Positions 25,428-35,427 of a stretch of 64,000 nt of DNA are shown in pieces. This DNA is from Chloroflexota bacterium (lineage in GTDB: Bacteria; Chloroflexota; UBA6077; FW602-bin22; JACPRP01). Position 1 is the stretch's first letter; every line of letters begins with the position of its first letter. The notes beneath the pieces are model-generated. The model made no database searches and was not told where the DNA came from. It worked only from the letters and a program-made list of their open reading frames with translations. The stretch is from NCBI GenBank assembly GCA_016189905.1, contig JACPRP010000098.1, positions 1 through 64,000 on the forward strand, read 5' to 3'. A program made the translations under genes and the position numbers.

Positions 25428-26909
25428 TTGGAAGAGAAAACACGACTCGGGCTGGCTATTCTCTGCGTCGCGCTACTCGTGGGTATCATAGGTGATTCAC
25501 TGTTACGCGCGACGCCGTTGGGTCTCAATCTGGTTCTTTGGGTCGGGTTACTGTCTCTTGTCGGGTTCGCGATTGCCCGATGGCAGGGCGTGAAGCTGCT
25601 TGGCGGCGGGCGGTGGGCGGTCTTGCCCGCCATCTTTTTCGCCGGTACCATCGCCTGGCACGACTCCGTCACGCTGGGCACTGTGAACTTCGTCGCTCTT
25701 CTGGCTGCGCTCACCATATTGGCATCACGCGCTCGCTGCGGCAGGGTGCAAATCGCCGGCATCAGCAGATACGTCGGCGACTCGCTGTTCGTGGCGATCT
25801 TCAGCGCCTTTGGTGCCCTGCTATTACTGGCTGGCGACGTGCGGTGGGGACAGGTTCCCCGTGGAGGAATGGCGGGGAATGCCGCGGCCGTGAGCCGCGG
25901 CCTATTCATCGCTATCCCACTCGTATTGATCTTCGGCGGCTTATTCATGGCCGCCGATGCCGTTTTCGAGGACATGATCAGGAATGTATTCGACTGGAGT
26001 ATTCCTGATCTGATCGGCCACATCATTGTTTCCCTGACGTTCGCCTGGGTCGTCGCCGGGTTTCTCCGACTGATGCTAATCGGTCCGGATTGGAAAGCCC
26101 CTGGCGGCACCGGTCCCCGCTTCATGTCGCTTGGCATCATCGAAATGGGCACCATTCTTGGCGCGCTCGATGCCCTCTTTCTGGCGTTCGTGATGGTGCA
26201 GTCTCGCTACCTGTTTGGCGGCACCGCTTTCATAAATGCCACAAATATCAGCTATTCCGACTACGCGCGGCGTGGGTTCTTCGAGCTGGTCACTGTGGCT
26301 GTTCTGGTGCTTCCGGTGTTGCTGTTCGCCGACTGGGCGATGCGCAAAGAAAATCCAGGACACGTACGCATCTTCCGGACGCTGGCCACCGCGCTCGTGC
26401 TTCTCCTGTTCGTCGTCATCGCCTCTGCGGTACAGCGCATGTATCTGTATTATGCCGAGTACGGCCTGACCGAGCTGCGGCTGTATACGATGGTCTTCAT
26501 GGGCTGGATAGCCTTCGTGTTCTGTTGGTTTATCGCTACCGTGCAGCGTGGCCAGCGTGAGCGCTTCGCATTTGGAATGGTGGTGACCGGATTCCTGGCT
26601 CTCGCTGCTCTGAATCTAATAAGTCCTGAGGCTATCATCGTCAAAGAAAACGTGGGGCGAGCCAGGGCCGAACAGCCAATGGATGCGCGAAACGTGGCCA
26701 AGCTCAGCGCCGACGCCGTGCCAACGCTGATAGACGAGCTGAGCTCCATCGCCCCCTCCGATAGGCGACCAATAATCGAGAATCTTCTCAGGAAATGGTC
26801 CGAGGAAGATGGCGACTGGCGCACTTGGAACTGGAGCCGCTCCCGTGCGGTTCGATCCGTCAAGGCGAATCGAGATTATCTGTGGGAGCTGCAATCCTCT
26901 AAGGATTGA
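25428..26909 (+). CDS. DUF4173/DUF4153-like polytopic membrane protein
   Basis: About 493 residues. I place the start at the TTG at 25428 because GAGGAGG ends six bases upstream; the frame extends to an ATG at 25365 that has no such site and adds 21 odd residues. Twelve to thirteen helices fill residues 5-395, with FVMVQSRYLFGG and NISYSDYARRGFFELVTVA, a pattern seen in DUF4173 proteins. The last 90 residues are soluble and polar (ARAEQPMDARNVAKLSADAV, IAPSDRRPIIENLLRKW). Function unknown. It shares a divergent promoter gap with the histidine kinase at 25256 and ends 31 bases from a convergent gene. Confidence 0.8.
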   Translation: MEEKTRLGLAILCVALLVGIIGDSLLRATPLGLNLVLWVGLLSLVGFAIARWQGVKLLGGGRWAVLPAIFFAGTIAWHDSVTLGTVNFVALLAALTILASRARCGRVQIAGISRYVGDSLFVAIFSAFGALLLLAGDVRWGQVPRGGMAGNAAAVSRGLFIAIPLVLIFGGLFMAADAVFEDMIRNVFDWSIPDLIGHIIVSLTFAWVVAGFLRLMLIGPDWKAPGGTGPRFMSLGIIEMGTILGALDALFLAFVMVQSRYLFGGTAFINATNISYSDYARRGFFELVTVAVLVLPVLLFADWAMRKENPGHVRIFRTLATALVLLLFVVIASAVQRMYLYYAEYGLTELRLYTMVFMGWIAFVFCWFIATVQRGQRERFAFGMVVTGFLALAALNLISPEAIIVKENVGRARAEQPMDARNVAKLSADAVPTLIDELSSIAPSDRRPIIENLLRKWSEEDGDWRTWNWSRSRAVRSVKANRDYLWELQSSKD

Positions 26910-26940
26910 TCGCGCAAGACTTCCTTCTTCACGACTCCCC

Positions 26941-29019
26941 TCAAGGCACAGCGGCCGGGCGGGCCGGGGTAGGTTTGGGGCCTGGCCCGGGGAGAGGTGT
27001 GACTTCGGGCGAGGGTCCGGCATCTGTGAAAAAAGAAAAGCGGTAGCTGCGGGTGTTAGGGCCGCAGCAGACCTCGACATCGACCTCCGCGTTGGGGCGC
27101 CAGCCTCCCTCTGGCGTGAACACCGTCTGTTGGCCTCCGCCTAAACCGAAGCCGCCGGTCGTTCCCCTGATGTACTCGCCGGTCTCGGCGTAGACCGCCC
27201 GGATGCCCGGTCCCCAGTTGCGCGGGCCAGGCTTCAGGCGCACGATGATGGGCGCGTTGGTGGGGACGTCGGTCGCACCATCCCGGGGGAAGGTCTCCGC
27301 TACCGGTAGAGCGGTGAGATGCCAGAAAGCGAAGGCTCCAGCCGCCAGGACCCCGCCGCCAAGGGCGGACCCGCGCAGCAGGGCCGGCATAGAGAGCGCG
27401 GCCGTGCCGGGTGTCCGCAGCGCCCGTATGCCTCCGAAAACCACCAGCCAACCAACGATCGCGAAGGCGACGTTGAGTGGCAGGCCCAGCGCCAGTTGAA
27501 TCTGGGAGGCCAGGCGGTACTCCGGGAGGGTGAGCTGGCCCTGGCTGTGTAGAGCCAGCGCTGTGCCGGCGATCAAGCCGGCGCTCAATATGGCTGCTGC
27601 TATGATGGCAATGGCTGTGGCCGCGAAGTTGAGCCAGGCACGCCTGCGAACTATGCTGCCACGCAGCAGTACGGCCAGCCCGACCAGTGATAGACCGAGC
27701 AATGGGTAGCCGAGATCGACCAGAGGCCACTGTCCGCGCTCCCCAAGCGCCCTCGGGAGCGCCCCGGCCATACCCCGGGTGGGGAGCCAGATTGGACCCG
27801 GGCCAGCGAAGAACAAGGGGGTCAAGAAGTATAGGCCAAGCGGACTCTGATAGATCATCGCCAGACCGAGTGCCACCAGTCCGCCCCTGAAGCCCAGACG
27901 GCGGGCGGCTCCGCGGATTCCCAGACCCCACCCGAATCGCGCAATCGCTGCCATCCAGGCCAGGCAGGCCGCGCCGAGCATCCAGGGATAGATGAGCTTC
28001 AGCCCTAGTAGGGCATCGCCGGCCGGTCCGTAGACATCTGCGGGCACGGTCTTGCCGATCCAACCCATCGTCCTGCCCTCTGGCGGCAGGTAACCGTCGC
28101 CAAGCGCGCCCTCCGGGCCGAGGTAACGCCAGGAGAGCATCGCCACTAAGGCCAAGAGGGCCAGGCTCGCACCTGCTGCGGCAATTCGACCCGGTGGCTC
28201 ATCACTCCCCGCCCCGGCTCGTAGTCGCCAGGGCAGAAATAGGAGGGTGGGGATGGCGGCCCAGAGGGCAGCGCTCGCCAGATTCCATTGAACCAGGATG
28301 GCCGCCGCCAGCGCCCCAATAACTACGGGCAGAATGAGAAGGCAATGGCGGGACAGCGGATGCCAGCCCAGGGCGAAAGCCCCGGCCGCGTAGAGCAGTG
28401 GCAAGGCAATGAGCGCCTCTCCCCGTGGATAGAGCCCGTGGACCCAGCTCTGCGGCAACTGCAGCAGGCCGGCCGGCAGGAGGGCAGGGTTGAGAAGCAG
28501 TGCGAATCCTTGAGCAGCCATCCCCGCGACCAATAGCCTGCGCCAGCGCACGATCAGCGCCAGCAGGGTCACGCCGAAAGCCAGCACGACGTTCACCCAG
28601 GCGAACTGCCCATCATCGTCGAGGTAAGGGGGGTAGGTAGTGTGCAGGCCGAACTGTGCCAGGGGCTCCCCGGGGAATCTCTCGGTGGCAAAGAAGACAC
28701 CGGCCAGACTCAGCGCCAGGAAGATGGGCATGGCCAGCAGCGGCAGGAGGCGATCGCGGTCTGTCTCTTCGCTGCTCCGGATGCTGCGCCACAGCGCCCC
28801 CAGAGTTGCGACGGCGGCCAGGAGCCCATAGAGGATGAGGGTCAATGGCTCGAGCGGATAGCCACCTGCACGCTGGCCGAATGTAATGATCGCGGCGATG
28901 AGCAGCAGATGGATGAGCCCATAGGTGATGCCGAGAATTGCGGTGGCCCGTAGCGCCGCCCGTTCATATGCAAGTGTTCTCAATGCCGAATTGGCCTCCA
29001 GTCGTAGTGTTTCAATCAC
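26941..29019 (-). CDS. Polytopic membrane protein with C-terminal Ig-like (Big_5) domain
   Basis: 692 residues from the GTG at 29019, with GGAGA five bases upstream. About 14 helices occupy residues 25-585. The C-terminal 100 residues form an outer domain that opens with FPRDGATDVPTNAPIIVRL, typical of SbsA/Big_5-type Ig-like domains. It ends in a Pro-rich tail. It overlaps the upstream DUF4350-like gene by 8 bp and forms a two-gene unit with it. The pair follows, across a 0.5 kb gap, the ABC/MoxR/VWA operon on the same strand, so a related role in the envelope is possible but unproved. Confidence 0.65.
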   Translation of the reverse strand: MIETLRLEANSALRTLAYERAALRATAILGITYGLIHLLLIAAIITFGQRAGGYPLEPLTLILYGLLAAVATLGALWRSIRSSEETDRDRLLPLLAMPIFLALSLAGVFFATERFPGEPLAQFGLHTTYPPYLDDDGQFAWVNVVLAFGVTLLALIVRWRRLLVAGMAAQGFALLLNPALLPAGLLQLPQSWVHGLYPRGEALIALPLLYAAGAFALGWHPLSRHCLLILPVVIGALAAAILVQWNLASAALWAAIPTLLFLPWRLRAGAGSDEPPGRIAAAGASLALLALVAMLSWRYLGPEGALGDGYLPPEGRTMGWIGKTVPADVYGPAGDALLGLKLIYPWMLGAACLAWMAAIARFGWGLGIRGAARRLGFRGGLVALGLAMIYQSPLGLYFLTPLFFAGPGPIWLPTRGMAGALPRALGERGQWPLVDLGYPLLGLSLVGLAVLLRGSIVRRRAWLNFAATAIAIIAAAILSAGLIAGTALALHSQGQLTLPEYRLASQIQLALGLPLNVAFAIVGWLVVFGGIRALRTPGTAALSMPALLRGSALGGGVLAAGAFAFWHLTALPVAETFPRDGATDVPTNAPIIVRLKPGPRNWGPGIRAVYAETGEYIRGTTGGFGLGGGQQTVFTPEGGWRPNAEVDVEVCCGPNTRSYRFSFFTDAGPSPEVTPLPGPGPKPTPARPAAVP

Positions 29020-30385
29020 CGGTTCTCCGTCGACGAATCAGCCGTCGTCCGCCGACTACCAGCGCTCCAATCACGACACAGCCGCCGAGCGTTGAGCCAA
29101 GCAGCGTCAGGTCGATAGGCAGCCGATTGTATTGGCTTCGTCCGATGGGGTCGTAGCGATCACGTACCCGGCCTACGCTCGCGAGCGCGTTCTCTGCTTG
29201 TTTGGTCGACTCCTCGTAGGCGCGTTCGACTCCGCTGTAGTCCCGCTGTCCAAGATCCTCCTCGGCTTGATCCAACGCGGCCAGCGCTGCGTCGGTAAAC
29301 TTTATGGCGTGCTCCAAGTCGCTGCGTGCTGCCTGGTCGATCGTAAACGGGACGCAACCGGGCCCCAGGTCACAGCGCTCGCCGCGGTCGGCCGACGCGA
29401 GCAGTTTCTTCGCGTCGGCGAAGTCGCTGCCTTCTGGTGAGCGCGGGCGGTAATTCATCACGTCCGTCTGGGCCATGGTAGCCGACAGAGCCATCAGCTT
29501 GACATCCCAGCCGAGGTGCTGGCGCTCCGCGGTGGATAATAGCGGCTGACCGGCGAGGAGGTTGATCAGTTCGACCAGAAATATTATGTTCTCGCCAAGA
29601 TCAAACCCGGCGAAGGGTGGTCGACTCAATACGCTCCCGCGCTCGAAGACCTGGCCGTTGCCGAGGTAAGCCACTTGCCCCTGGGCATTCTTGGCAACGC
29701 TCCCCACTGTGCGGTCACCGGCCGTGGCGATGGGCTCGCCACCCGTGACGGACCACGTCCAAGTTGGCAGGAGCAGCGCGTAGTCGCTCTGGCCGATACG
29801 GCCGCGAGCAGGCACGGGCGTTTCGTTCGACCTGCCTGAGCCGTAATCAAAGCCGAGACCAAAGCCCGCGAGCAACGTGGGGAGGTTGTTCTCGTCGGTC
29901 CGCCCTACCGCCCGCGCAATGACGAGTAGGCTGCCGCCCGATCGGACCCAATGCGTGAGCGTCGCCATCTCGGTCTGCGAGAGATTGTTACTTACCTGAC
30001 GGGCACCCGCAGGACTGCCGAGCGTCGTGACTCTCCAGTTCGGTAGCACCAACACGTCGACGTCGGCAAGCACCTCAGGCGTCAACTCGCTCGCTGGGGC
30101 ATCCATTGCCGTCTGCAAGGGACTCTTGCCGGTCTCGATGCGCATATACCCGGCTGACTGACCGCGTCGTTCCGATCGCAGTGTGAAGAAGCGCTCGATC
30201 ACCGTCGTCAGGAGCACTTCGTGGCGCACGAACCCGACGCTGAAGTCCGACTCTGCGATCAGCACGACGGCGTTGCGGCGCTCATAGGGTTTCTCTGCAA
30301 AGGCCGGCGTGGTCGAGGCGAGGGCCAACAGCGCAGCTAACGTAATCAAGAACCATCCTCTTGCCTGCCGCAGCGACCAGGTCAA
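29012..30385 (-). CDS. Exported DUF4350-like protein with C-terminal membrane anchor
   Basis: 457 residues from a TTG at 30385 with GGAGGG upstream. A signal peptide (1-30) leads to an outer domain with alpha/beta character: AVVLIAESDFSVGFVRHE, VLADVDVLVLPNWRV, LTHWVRSGGSLLVIARAVG and FLVELINLLAGQPLLS. This resembles the glutamine-amidotransferase-like fold of DUF4350/GldG-type proteins, without a visible catalytic triad. A helical stretch (about 350-410) precedes a membrane helix near 425-445 and a basic tail (RRLIRRRR). It is coupled to the polytopic gene downstream. Confidence 0.65.
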   Translation of the reverse strand: MTWSLRQARGWFLITLAALLALASTTPAFAEKPYERRNAVVLIAESDFSVGFVRHEVLLTTVIERFFTLRSERRGQSAGYMRIETGKSPLQTAMDAPASELTPEVLADVDVLVLPNWRVTTLGSPAGARQVSNNLSQTEMATLTHWVRSGGSLLVIARAVGRTDENNLPTLLAGFGLGFDYGSGRSNETPVPARGRIGQSDYALLLPTWTWSVTGGEPIATAGDRTVGSVAKNAQGQVAYLGNGQVFERGSVLSRPPFAGFDLGENIIFLVELINLLAGQPLLSTAERQHLGWDVKLMALSATMAQTDVMNYRPRSPEGSDFADAKKLLASADRGERCDLGPGCVPFTIDQAARSDLEHAIKFTDAALAALDQAEEDLGQRDYSGVERAYEESTKQAENALASVGRVRDRYDPIGRSQYNRLPIDLTLLGSTLGGCVVIGALVVGGRRLIRRRRTGD

Positions 30386-30891
30386 ACAAATACCCTCCTC
30401 AAACTGTACGACCGTGGTTTTCGATGTACACTCACTATTCGCCCGTGCTGTTCCTTTCCGCGGTGATCAGATGAAGGAGAGACAGACAGAGCAGCGAACA
30501 GCCCATACCGCCAATCTGTATCGCTGATTTCTACCTTACTACTTCTCCCTTGGCGTTTGCATCTTGATGTGGCAATCTGTAGCGTGGTCCGATGCATCGG
30601 ACTGCTGGGCTGGGTGGGGGGTGAGCCCCCACGCTACCTTTGAGACACTCGACCTATGCATAGTTGCCTCGCTGGCTCAATCCTTCCGCAAACTGCCATG
30701 GTCTCTAGAACGTGTGGATATTCCCCAATGTAACAGCGTGGCAACTGTATCACGCCTGCCGCAACCCGTAAACTGTGGATTTCCTCAGGTAGCCTGCCTG
30801 TCTGAAGTCGACTGCCTGAATACGGCTACATCGATCCACTATTCGAGTGGGCTGATGGGGATGCCGCTGGTAGGAATCGTCTGATCGATAT
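30386..30891. other. Intergenic stretch of about 506 bp with nested palindromes
   Basis: No gene is visible. It separates the VWA gene ending at 30892 from the DUF4350-like gene starting at 30385, both on the minus strand. It holds a compound inverted repeat (30579-30637) and two degenerate copies of the TGTGGATATCCACA palindrome (about 30712-30727 and 30773-30788). It may contain the promoter of the downstream pair. Confidence 0.55.
30579..30637. repeat. Compound inverted repeat (REP-like element)
   Basis: Outer arms GTAGCGTGG (30579-30587) and CCACGCTAC (30629-30637) enclose a perfect 14-bp palindrome TCCGATGCATCGGA (30588-30601). They also enclose a second hairpin of GTGGGGG and CCCCCAC. 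The nested layout resembles dispersed intergenic palindromic elements. Confidence 0.6.
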
Positions 30892-33615
30892 CTATCGCTG
30901 AGAGTCCTGCTTCTCTCGGAACGCGCGCTTCCGCTCGAGCAGGCGATCCGTCATCCTGATAGCATGCTCGTCCATCATACTGACCGCCGATGGCCGATGG
31001 CTGACGGCTCCACGCGCTAGCACTGGCGCTCGCGATCGTGCTCTGGCCAGCCAGGTGGTGGCTTCCGGCACAGCCAGGCGGCGGAAAGCGATCTCCAGCG
31101 GCCAGAAGAGGCCAGCCAACACCAGCAGCAGAGGCCAGACTGGCCACCGGGCAACGGCCGTCCTGGGCACGGCTGCCAGGGTCTGGGCCGCATCCTCTAG
31201 CACCCTGCCACCGCCTGCGGCTGCGACCTGGGCAAGGAGCGATTGGTCGATCCCTATCTCCCTGTACTCCGCCGGGTATGGCGCCACCCAGCCCGACTCT
31301 CCTCGCAGCTCGGCGCCGCCCACATCCTGTGTCACCTGCACAACGTAGGCTCCCGGCTTTGGCGCCGCCAACTGTGCCCTGTAGCGACCTGGGCCCGCTG
31401 GCGCCAGCGCCAAATCCTGCCGACTGCTGTCCGTCCCCAGCAGGGTCGCGTTGGTCGGGCGAACCTCTTCCCAGCCAACTTGATTCTCAGCCACGATGGA
31501 GAACCCGGCCTCGCCGTCGGATTCTACTCGCACGCGCAAATCGCCGCTCTCCCGCGCCGGGAGTAGCCAGGAGATCACGTTTCCCCAGAGAAGCGTCGTG
31601 GCCGGGGAACTGGCCCATGCGCTGCTCCAGCGACCCGCCACATCGGGGGTCCAGACGATGGCTCTCCCTAGCCCGTACTGCCAGGCCGACAGGATGGGGT
31701 CCCCATCGGGCGACACCAGAGTCACCTCCGCCCGCTCCTTTGGTGAAGTAGCCACATAGCCATCCAGTGGCGGGACGGCTGTAAGGCCACGCAGCAATGG
31801 CCCGTTGGAAGCGGCGGCGGGGTAAAAGCGCTCGTCTACTAGCACAGTCCGTGTCGCCATGATCGTCTCCTTGCTGAAGATCTCCGGGATATCCGCGGGC
31901 TCGGCAGTGAAGTGGTAGCGCCCTCGCCCTGCCCGGGCCATGGCCTCCAGCAGACTCGCATCGGCATCGTCACCAACCGCCACCGTAGAGAGGGTCACTC
32001 TGGCATCTCGCATCTGCCGGGTCAGCGTCCCATAATCCCCCGTAGAGCCGGAGCGTCCGTCCGTTAGTAGGATGACGTGTTTCACGTCGGCCTCTACCCA
32101 ACGAACCGCCTCGAACCCAGCCAGGAGGGCCGGGTAGACCTCGGTGCCACCGTCGGCGTAGATGCCGCCAATCGCTTTCTCCAGCCGGTCCCGGTCCGTA
32201 AGCGGCGTCAGCGGCGCCACCCACTGAGGCACCGAGTCGAAGGCGAGGACCGCCGCGCGATCCCCGTCTTGCAGCAACCGGATACTGCGAGCCGCCGCTT
32301 CCTTGGCCATTTCCACTTTGGCCCCACTCATACTGCCGGACTTATCGATGACCAGCGCCAATGCCACCTTCGGCTGACGACCCCGGCCCCGCAGGTCCAT
32401 ATACACCGGCAGCGCCCGTTCTGCCGCCGTGCCCGCATAGCCTCCGGGACCGAAGCTGTCGGGCCCGCCGGTCATCACCAGTCCGCGGCCCAGGTCCCGC
32501 ACGTATCGCTCCAGAAGGTCCATCGATCCAGGTGGCAGCGCCTCCGCGGGTACATCAATCAGGATTGCCCCATCGTATCGTGCCCAGCCGGCCAGATCTC
32601 CTGGAATGCCGGATGGGGGGGCAACGATGACTTCCACTCCACCGGCAGATAGGGAGGCCGGTAGCCAGCCGGGGGCATCGGGACTTGAAGTGATCGCCAG
32701 CACCTTTGGCGGGCCCAGCACGCGCTGGATCGCTCCAATCGCATCGTTGGCGTGGATGCCATCCGCGCTGGGGTCCACGGCAGACACATCCACCTGATAA
32801 CGATGAAGGCCCGGATCCGCCACAGCAAGCGGTAGGGCCACCTCCTGGTGGCCGTTTCGGAGATCGACCTCCCGCTCCAGTACCATCTGGTCATCGCGAT
32901 AGACACGAACGGTTGCGCCGGTCGCCTGGTCCGCGTATATGCGAGCCGTGAGGGTGGAGACCTCGTGCTGATAAGCGGTCTCCGCGAGATCCACGGCCTC
33001 CAGCCGAAGGTCCGGGACGGAGGCCCCGCCCAGTGGGAGAACGTTCACCTCGACACCTCGGGCGGCCAGCTCCCTGGCGGCTGCCACAGCGTTGCCTTGG
33101 GTCTGTCGTCCGTCCGAGACAAGCACCACTCTGGCGACGTAATCATCCGACAGCAATGCGCCCGCCAATCGGAGGCCAGAGGCGAGGTCGGTGCCTCCGT
33201 TGGGAAGCGCCGCCGAGAGGCGTGTGAAGAGAGGGACTACAGAAGGCGCCTCCTCCACCCTGGCTCCCGCGGCCACGGCCACCACGCCCAGCCGGTCCCC
33301 TTCGCGAAGCTTCTCTGCTGCGGACCGTGCGACGGCCTCGGCCTGATCTCGGAGGGGGGCAACGCTGGCAGAGACGTCCATGACAAAGACCGTGGCCTGG
33401 CGATTCAGAGGTCGGGTGATGGTGAGACCGGAGAGCGCCAGCACCACCATAGAGACCCAGATCAGACGGAGTGCCAACCGTCGGCCCTCGATCCACATCG
33501 CTTTCCGGCCGGCCTTCCGAGCTGCCGTCCACCACGGCCAGCGTCCTGCCACCAGGAAGGCAACAAGCAGCGGCAGCGCCAGCAGCCACCAGGGATTGTC
33601 GAACTCAGCGCCCAC
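30892..33615 (-). CDS. Large BatA/BatB-like membrane protein with two VWA domains and a GATase1-like domain
   Basis: 907 residues from GTG 33615; 11-bp overlap with the upstream VWA gene. Two N-terminal helices (8-25, about 50-68) anchor it. A first VWA-like domain follows with the MIDAS start DVSAS (about 80). Next comes an amidotransferase-like domain (about 300-400; ITSSPDAPGWLP, LVMTGGPDSFGPGGYAG). A second VWA domain (about 415-590) has a full-looking MIDAS: VIDKSGSMSG and LLTDGRSG. A beta-rich region and a membrane helix near 850 end the protein, with a basic tail. It is the last gene of the ABC/MoxR/DUF58/VWA operon. VWA proteins with MoxR ATPases act as metal-dependent, chaperone-like assembly partners. 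Confidence 0.85.
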   Translation of the reverse strand: MGAEFDNPWWLLALPLLVAFLVAGRWPWWTAARKAGRKAMWIEGRRLALRLIWVSMVVLALSGLTITRPLNRQATVFVMDVSASVAPLRDQAEAVARSAAEKLREGDRLGVVAVAAGARVEEAPSVVPLFTRLSAALPNGGTDLASGLRLAGALLSDDYVARVVLVSDGRQTQGNAVAAARELAARGVEVNVLPLGGASVPDLRLEAVDLAETAYQHEVSTLTARIYADQATGATVRVYRDDQMVLEREVDLRNGHQEVALPLAVADPGLHRYQVDVSAVDPSADGIHANDAIGAIQRVLGPPKVLAITSSPDAPGWLPASLSAGGVEVIVAPPSGIPGDLAGWARYDGAILIDVPAEALPPGSMDLLERYVRDLGRGLVMTGGPDSFGPGGYAGTAAERALPVYMDLRGRGRQPKVALALVIDKSGSMSGAKVEMAKEAAARSIRLLQDGDRAAVLAFDSVPQWVAPLTPLTDRDRLEKAIGGIYADGGTEVYPALLAGFEAVRWVEADVKHVILLTDGRSGSTGDYGTLTRQMRDARVTLSTVAVGDDADASLLEAMARAGRGRYHFTAEPADIPEIFSKETIMATRTVLVDERFYPAAASNGPLLRGLTAVPPLDGYVATSPKERAEVTLVSPDGDPILSAWQYGLGRAIVWTPDVAGRWSSAWASSPATTLLWGNVISWLLPARESGDLRVRVESDGEAGFSIVAENQVGWEEVRPTNATLLGTDSSRQDLALAPAGPGRYRAQLAAPKPGAYVVQVTQDVGGAELRGESGWVAPYPAEYREIGIDQSLLAQVAAAGGGRVLEDAAQTLAAVPRTAVARWPVWPLLLVLAGLFWPLEIAFRRLAVPEATTWLARARSRAPVLARGAVSHRPSAVSMMDEHAIRMTDRLLERKRAFREKQDSQR

Positions 33616-35425
33616 GAGCGTCCACCCACCATTCCACCAGAGATATCAGCAACACGGCCGCTGCGAGCCAGGGCCATAAAGTGATGGAGCCACGCGCCGA
33701 GAGAGCCGCAGCGCCATCGATTGCTGGGATGTCCACCGCACGCGCGGTAGGGTTCGCCTCCCGGGAATCGTACCCGCCGGCGATCAGGAAGGACTCCTGC
33801 TGCCCGCCATCCCCTCTTTGGACGACGCGGTAGAGGCCGGGGACAGGTGCTCGAAACGGCATGGGAGGCCACGGCGGCGCCAGGTCGATGCGGGAACCAT
33901 CAGGTCCCTCCACCCACATCCGCTGAGTAAGCGGAGCGGCTTCCAGGGCAATGGCCGAGCCGATGGCTACCGTCCTGGGGGCATCCCCAGGCCTCGGCAG
34001 CAGCCAGTCCAGCAGATTGGCCATCAGGACCGGAAAGGCCGGCCGCAGGGGCAGGTCAGACTGGCTCAGCTCGAAAGCGAGCACCGCCTGCCGCTGGTCG
34101 CCCTCGGTGCGCACGGCCAGCAACGGGCCGCCATCGGAGTCGATCACCTTCTCCCATCTCCCATCCAGGGCCAGCTTCCGAGCCTTCGCCACGCCGACCT
34201 CCGACCAGTCGACGTGTTTCAGCAACGGGTGATCCGCCTTGGGCCACATCTGCCGGGGGCGGAACTCCTCGCCGTTGGGCGGCCCCACTAACAGCGCGCT
34301 GCCGTCGGGCATCGGATCGGGCCAGAGTCGGTCTAGCACCGTGAGGGGATATGCCGCGCGCTGTTTCGAGGCGAGACCGGGCCAATCCGTGGGGTTGGCC
34401 TTGAAGGAACGCAGGTTGCCCTCCACGCTCAGGATTCGCTCCAGGAAGCTGTTGCCGAAGGTGACCAGGAGCACTCGATCCTCGTTTTGATCTGCCACCA
34501 CCGCCCAGGCTCGATCGTCCTGATCGAGGGCGTTGGCATTGAGCGGGACCCCTGAGAGGCGCGCCTCGTACCATCTGGAGCCTGGCGGCAGGTGAGACCA
34601 GGTAACGTAGCCATCGGCCCCGGGCTGTAGTTGCCACTCCTGGACACCGACCAGCCGACCCTCGGACAGAAGCTGGAGACGGCCGGAGACGGTGGCTGTG
34701 CCGGTATTCTTGATGCCCGCCTGCAGCGTGATTTCGCCGTCGCCCGCGCGCAGGGCAAGGGTAGTCACCGCCACATTGTCCACCTGGCCGCCGATGGGGA
34801 TAAAGCGGAAGCTGGAGCCGGCGGGACGGCGAGCACCTTCGGGCAGCGTCACGCCGCCGTCACCTATCAATACCCATTCTGCCGGACCTCTGGTGAGGCC
34901 GGCGGCAAGGGCCATGGCCGCAGTTGTGTCTGGCGACCCATAGGAGGCTTGCTCCTGTCCAACGGCCGGTTCTACTTGTCCGACTCGGCGCGCTCCAGCT
35001 ACCAGCACTCTCGGCTGCTCGTCCAGGCGCACCACAGTCATCTCCTGGTCCGGTCCGAGTCCGCGGGCCAGATCCAGCACGGCCGCTCTGGCGGCGGCGA
35101 AGCGGTCTGGCTCCACATCCCGGGCCCGCATGCTGCCGGAGGCATCCAGTAGCACGATCAGGTGGCGTCCAGCAGCCTCGGCCGGTAGAAAAGGCTGGGC
35201 CGCGGCGAGGGCGAGCAAAGCGGCGATGGCTATCTGGAGCCACAGCAGTGGATGGCTTCGCAGCCGCTGCCATGGATGTGACGACTGCCTCTCGGCAGGT
35301 GACGACGGCCACAGCATCAGGCTTGGGACGCGAAGGCTCGGGCGCCTCGGCTTCAACATCCAAAGCGCCAGGATGGCCGGTATGACGGCAGCCAGCCCGA
35401 GCGCGAGCGGTGCTTCCCAGCTCAC
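33605..35425 (-). CDS. BatA-like membrane VWA protein
   Basis: 606 residues. The N-terminus has the aerotolerance-regulator (BatA) pattern: a helix at 5-25, MLKPRRPSLRVPSLMLWPSS, and a second helix near 60-80. A VWA domain (about 88-215) has the MIDAS motif LLDASGSM followed by Arg-rich sequence. A CARDB-like beta domain (about 225-300) and a glutamine-amidotransferase-like region (about 310-480) follow, and a membrane helix ends the protein (about 580-600). It starts two bases after the DUF58 stop and overlaps the next VWA gene by 11 bp. It probably partners the MoxR ATPase at 36333. Confidence 0.85.
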   Translation of the reverse strand: MSWEAPLALGLAAVIPAILALWMLKPRRPSLRVPSLMLWPSSPAERQSSHPWQRLRSHPLLWLQIAIAALLALAAAQPFLPAEAAGRHLIVLLDASGSMRARDVEPDRFAAARAAVLDLARGLGPDQEMTVVRLDEQPRVLVAGARRVGQVEPAVGQEQASYGSPDTTAAMALAAGLTRGPAEWVLIGDGGVTLPEGARRPAGSSFRFIPIGGQVDNVAVTTLALRAGDGEITLQAGIKNTGTATVSGRLQLLSEGRLVGVQEWQLQPGADGYVTWSHLPPGSRWYEARLSGVPLNANALDQDDRAWAVVADQNEDRVLLVTFGNSFLERILSVEGNLRSFKANPTDWPGLASKQRAAYPLTVLDRLWPDPMPDGSALLVGPPNGEEFRPRQMWPKADHPLLKHVDWSEVGVAKARKLALDGRWEKVIDSDGGPLLAVRTEGDQRQAVLAFELSQSDLPLRPAFPVLMANLLDWLLPRPGDAPRTVAIGSAIALEAAPLTQRMWVEGPDGSRIDLAPPWPPMPFRAPVPGLYRVVQRGDGGQQESFLIAGGYDSREANPTARAVDIPAIDGAAALSARGSITLWPWLAAAVLLISLVEWWVDARGR

Positions 35426-35427
35426 CG

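Noticed and set aside
32077-32652. Plus-strand frames opposite the VWA proteins
   Set aside because: High-GC shadow frames; Arg/His/Pro rich with no motif.
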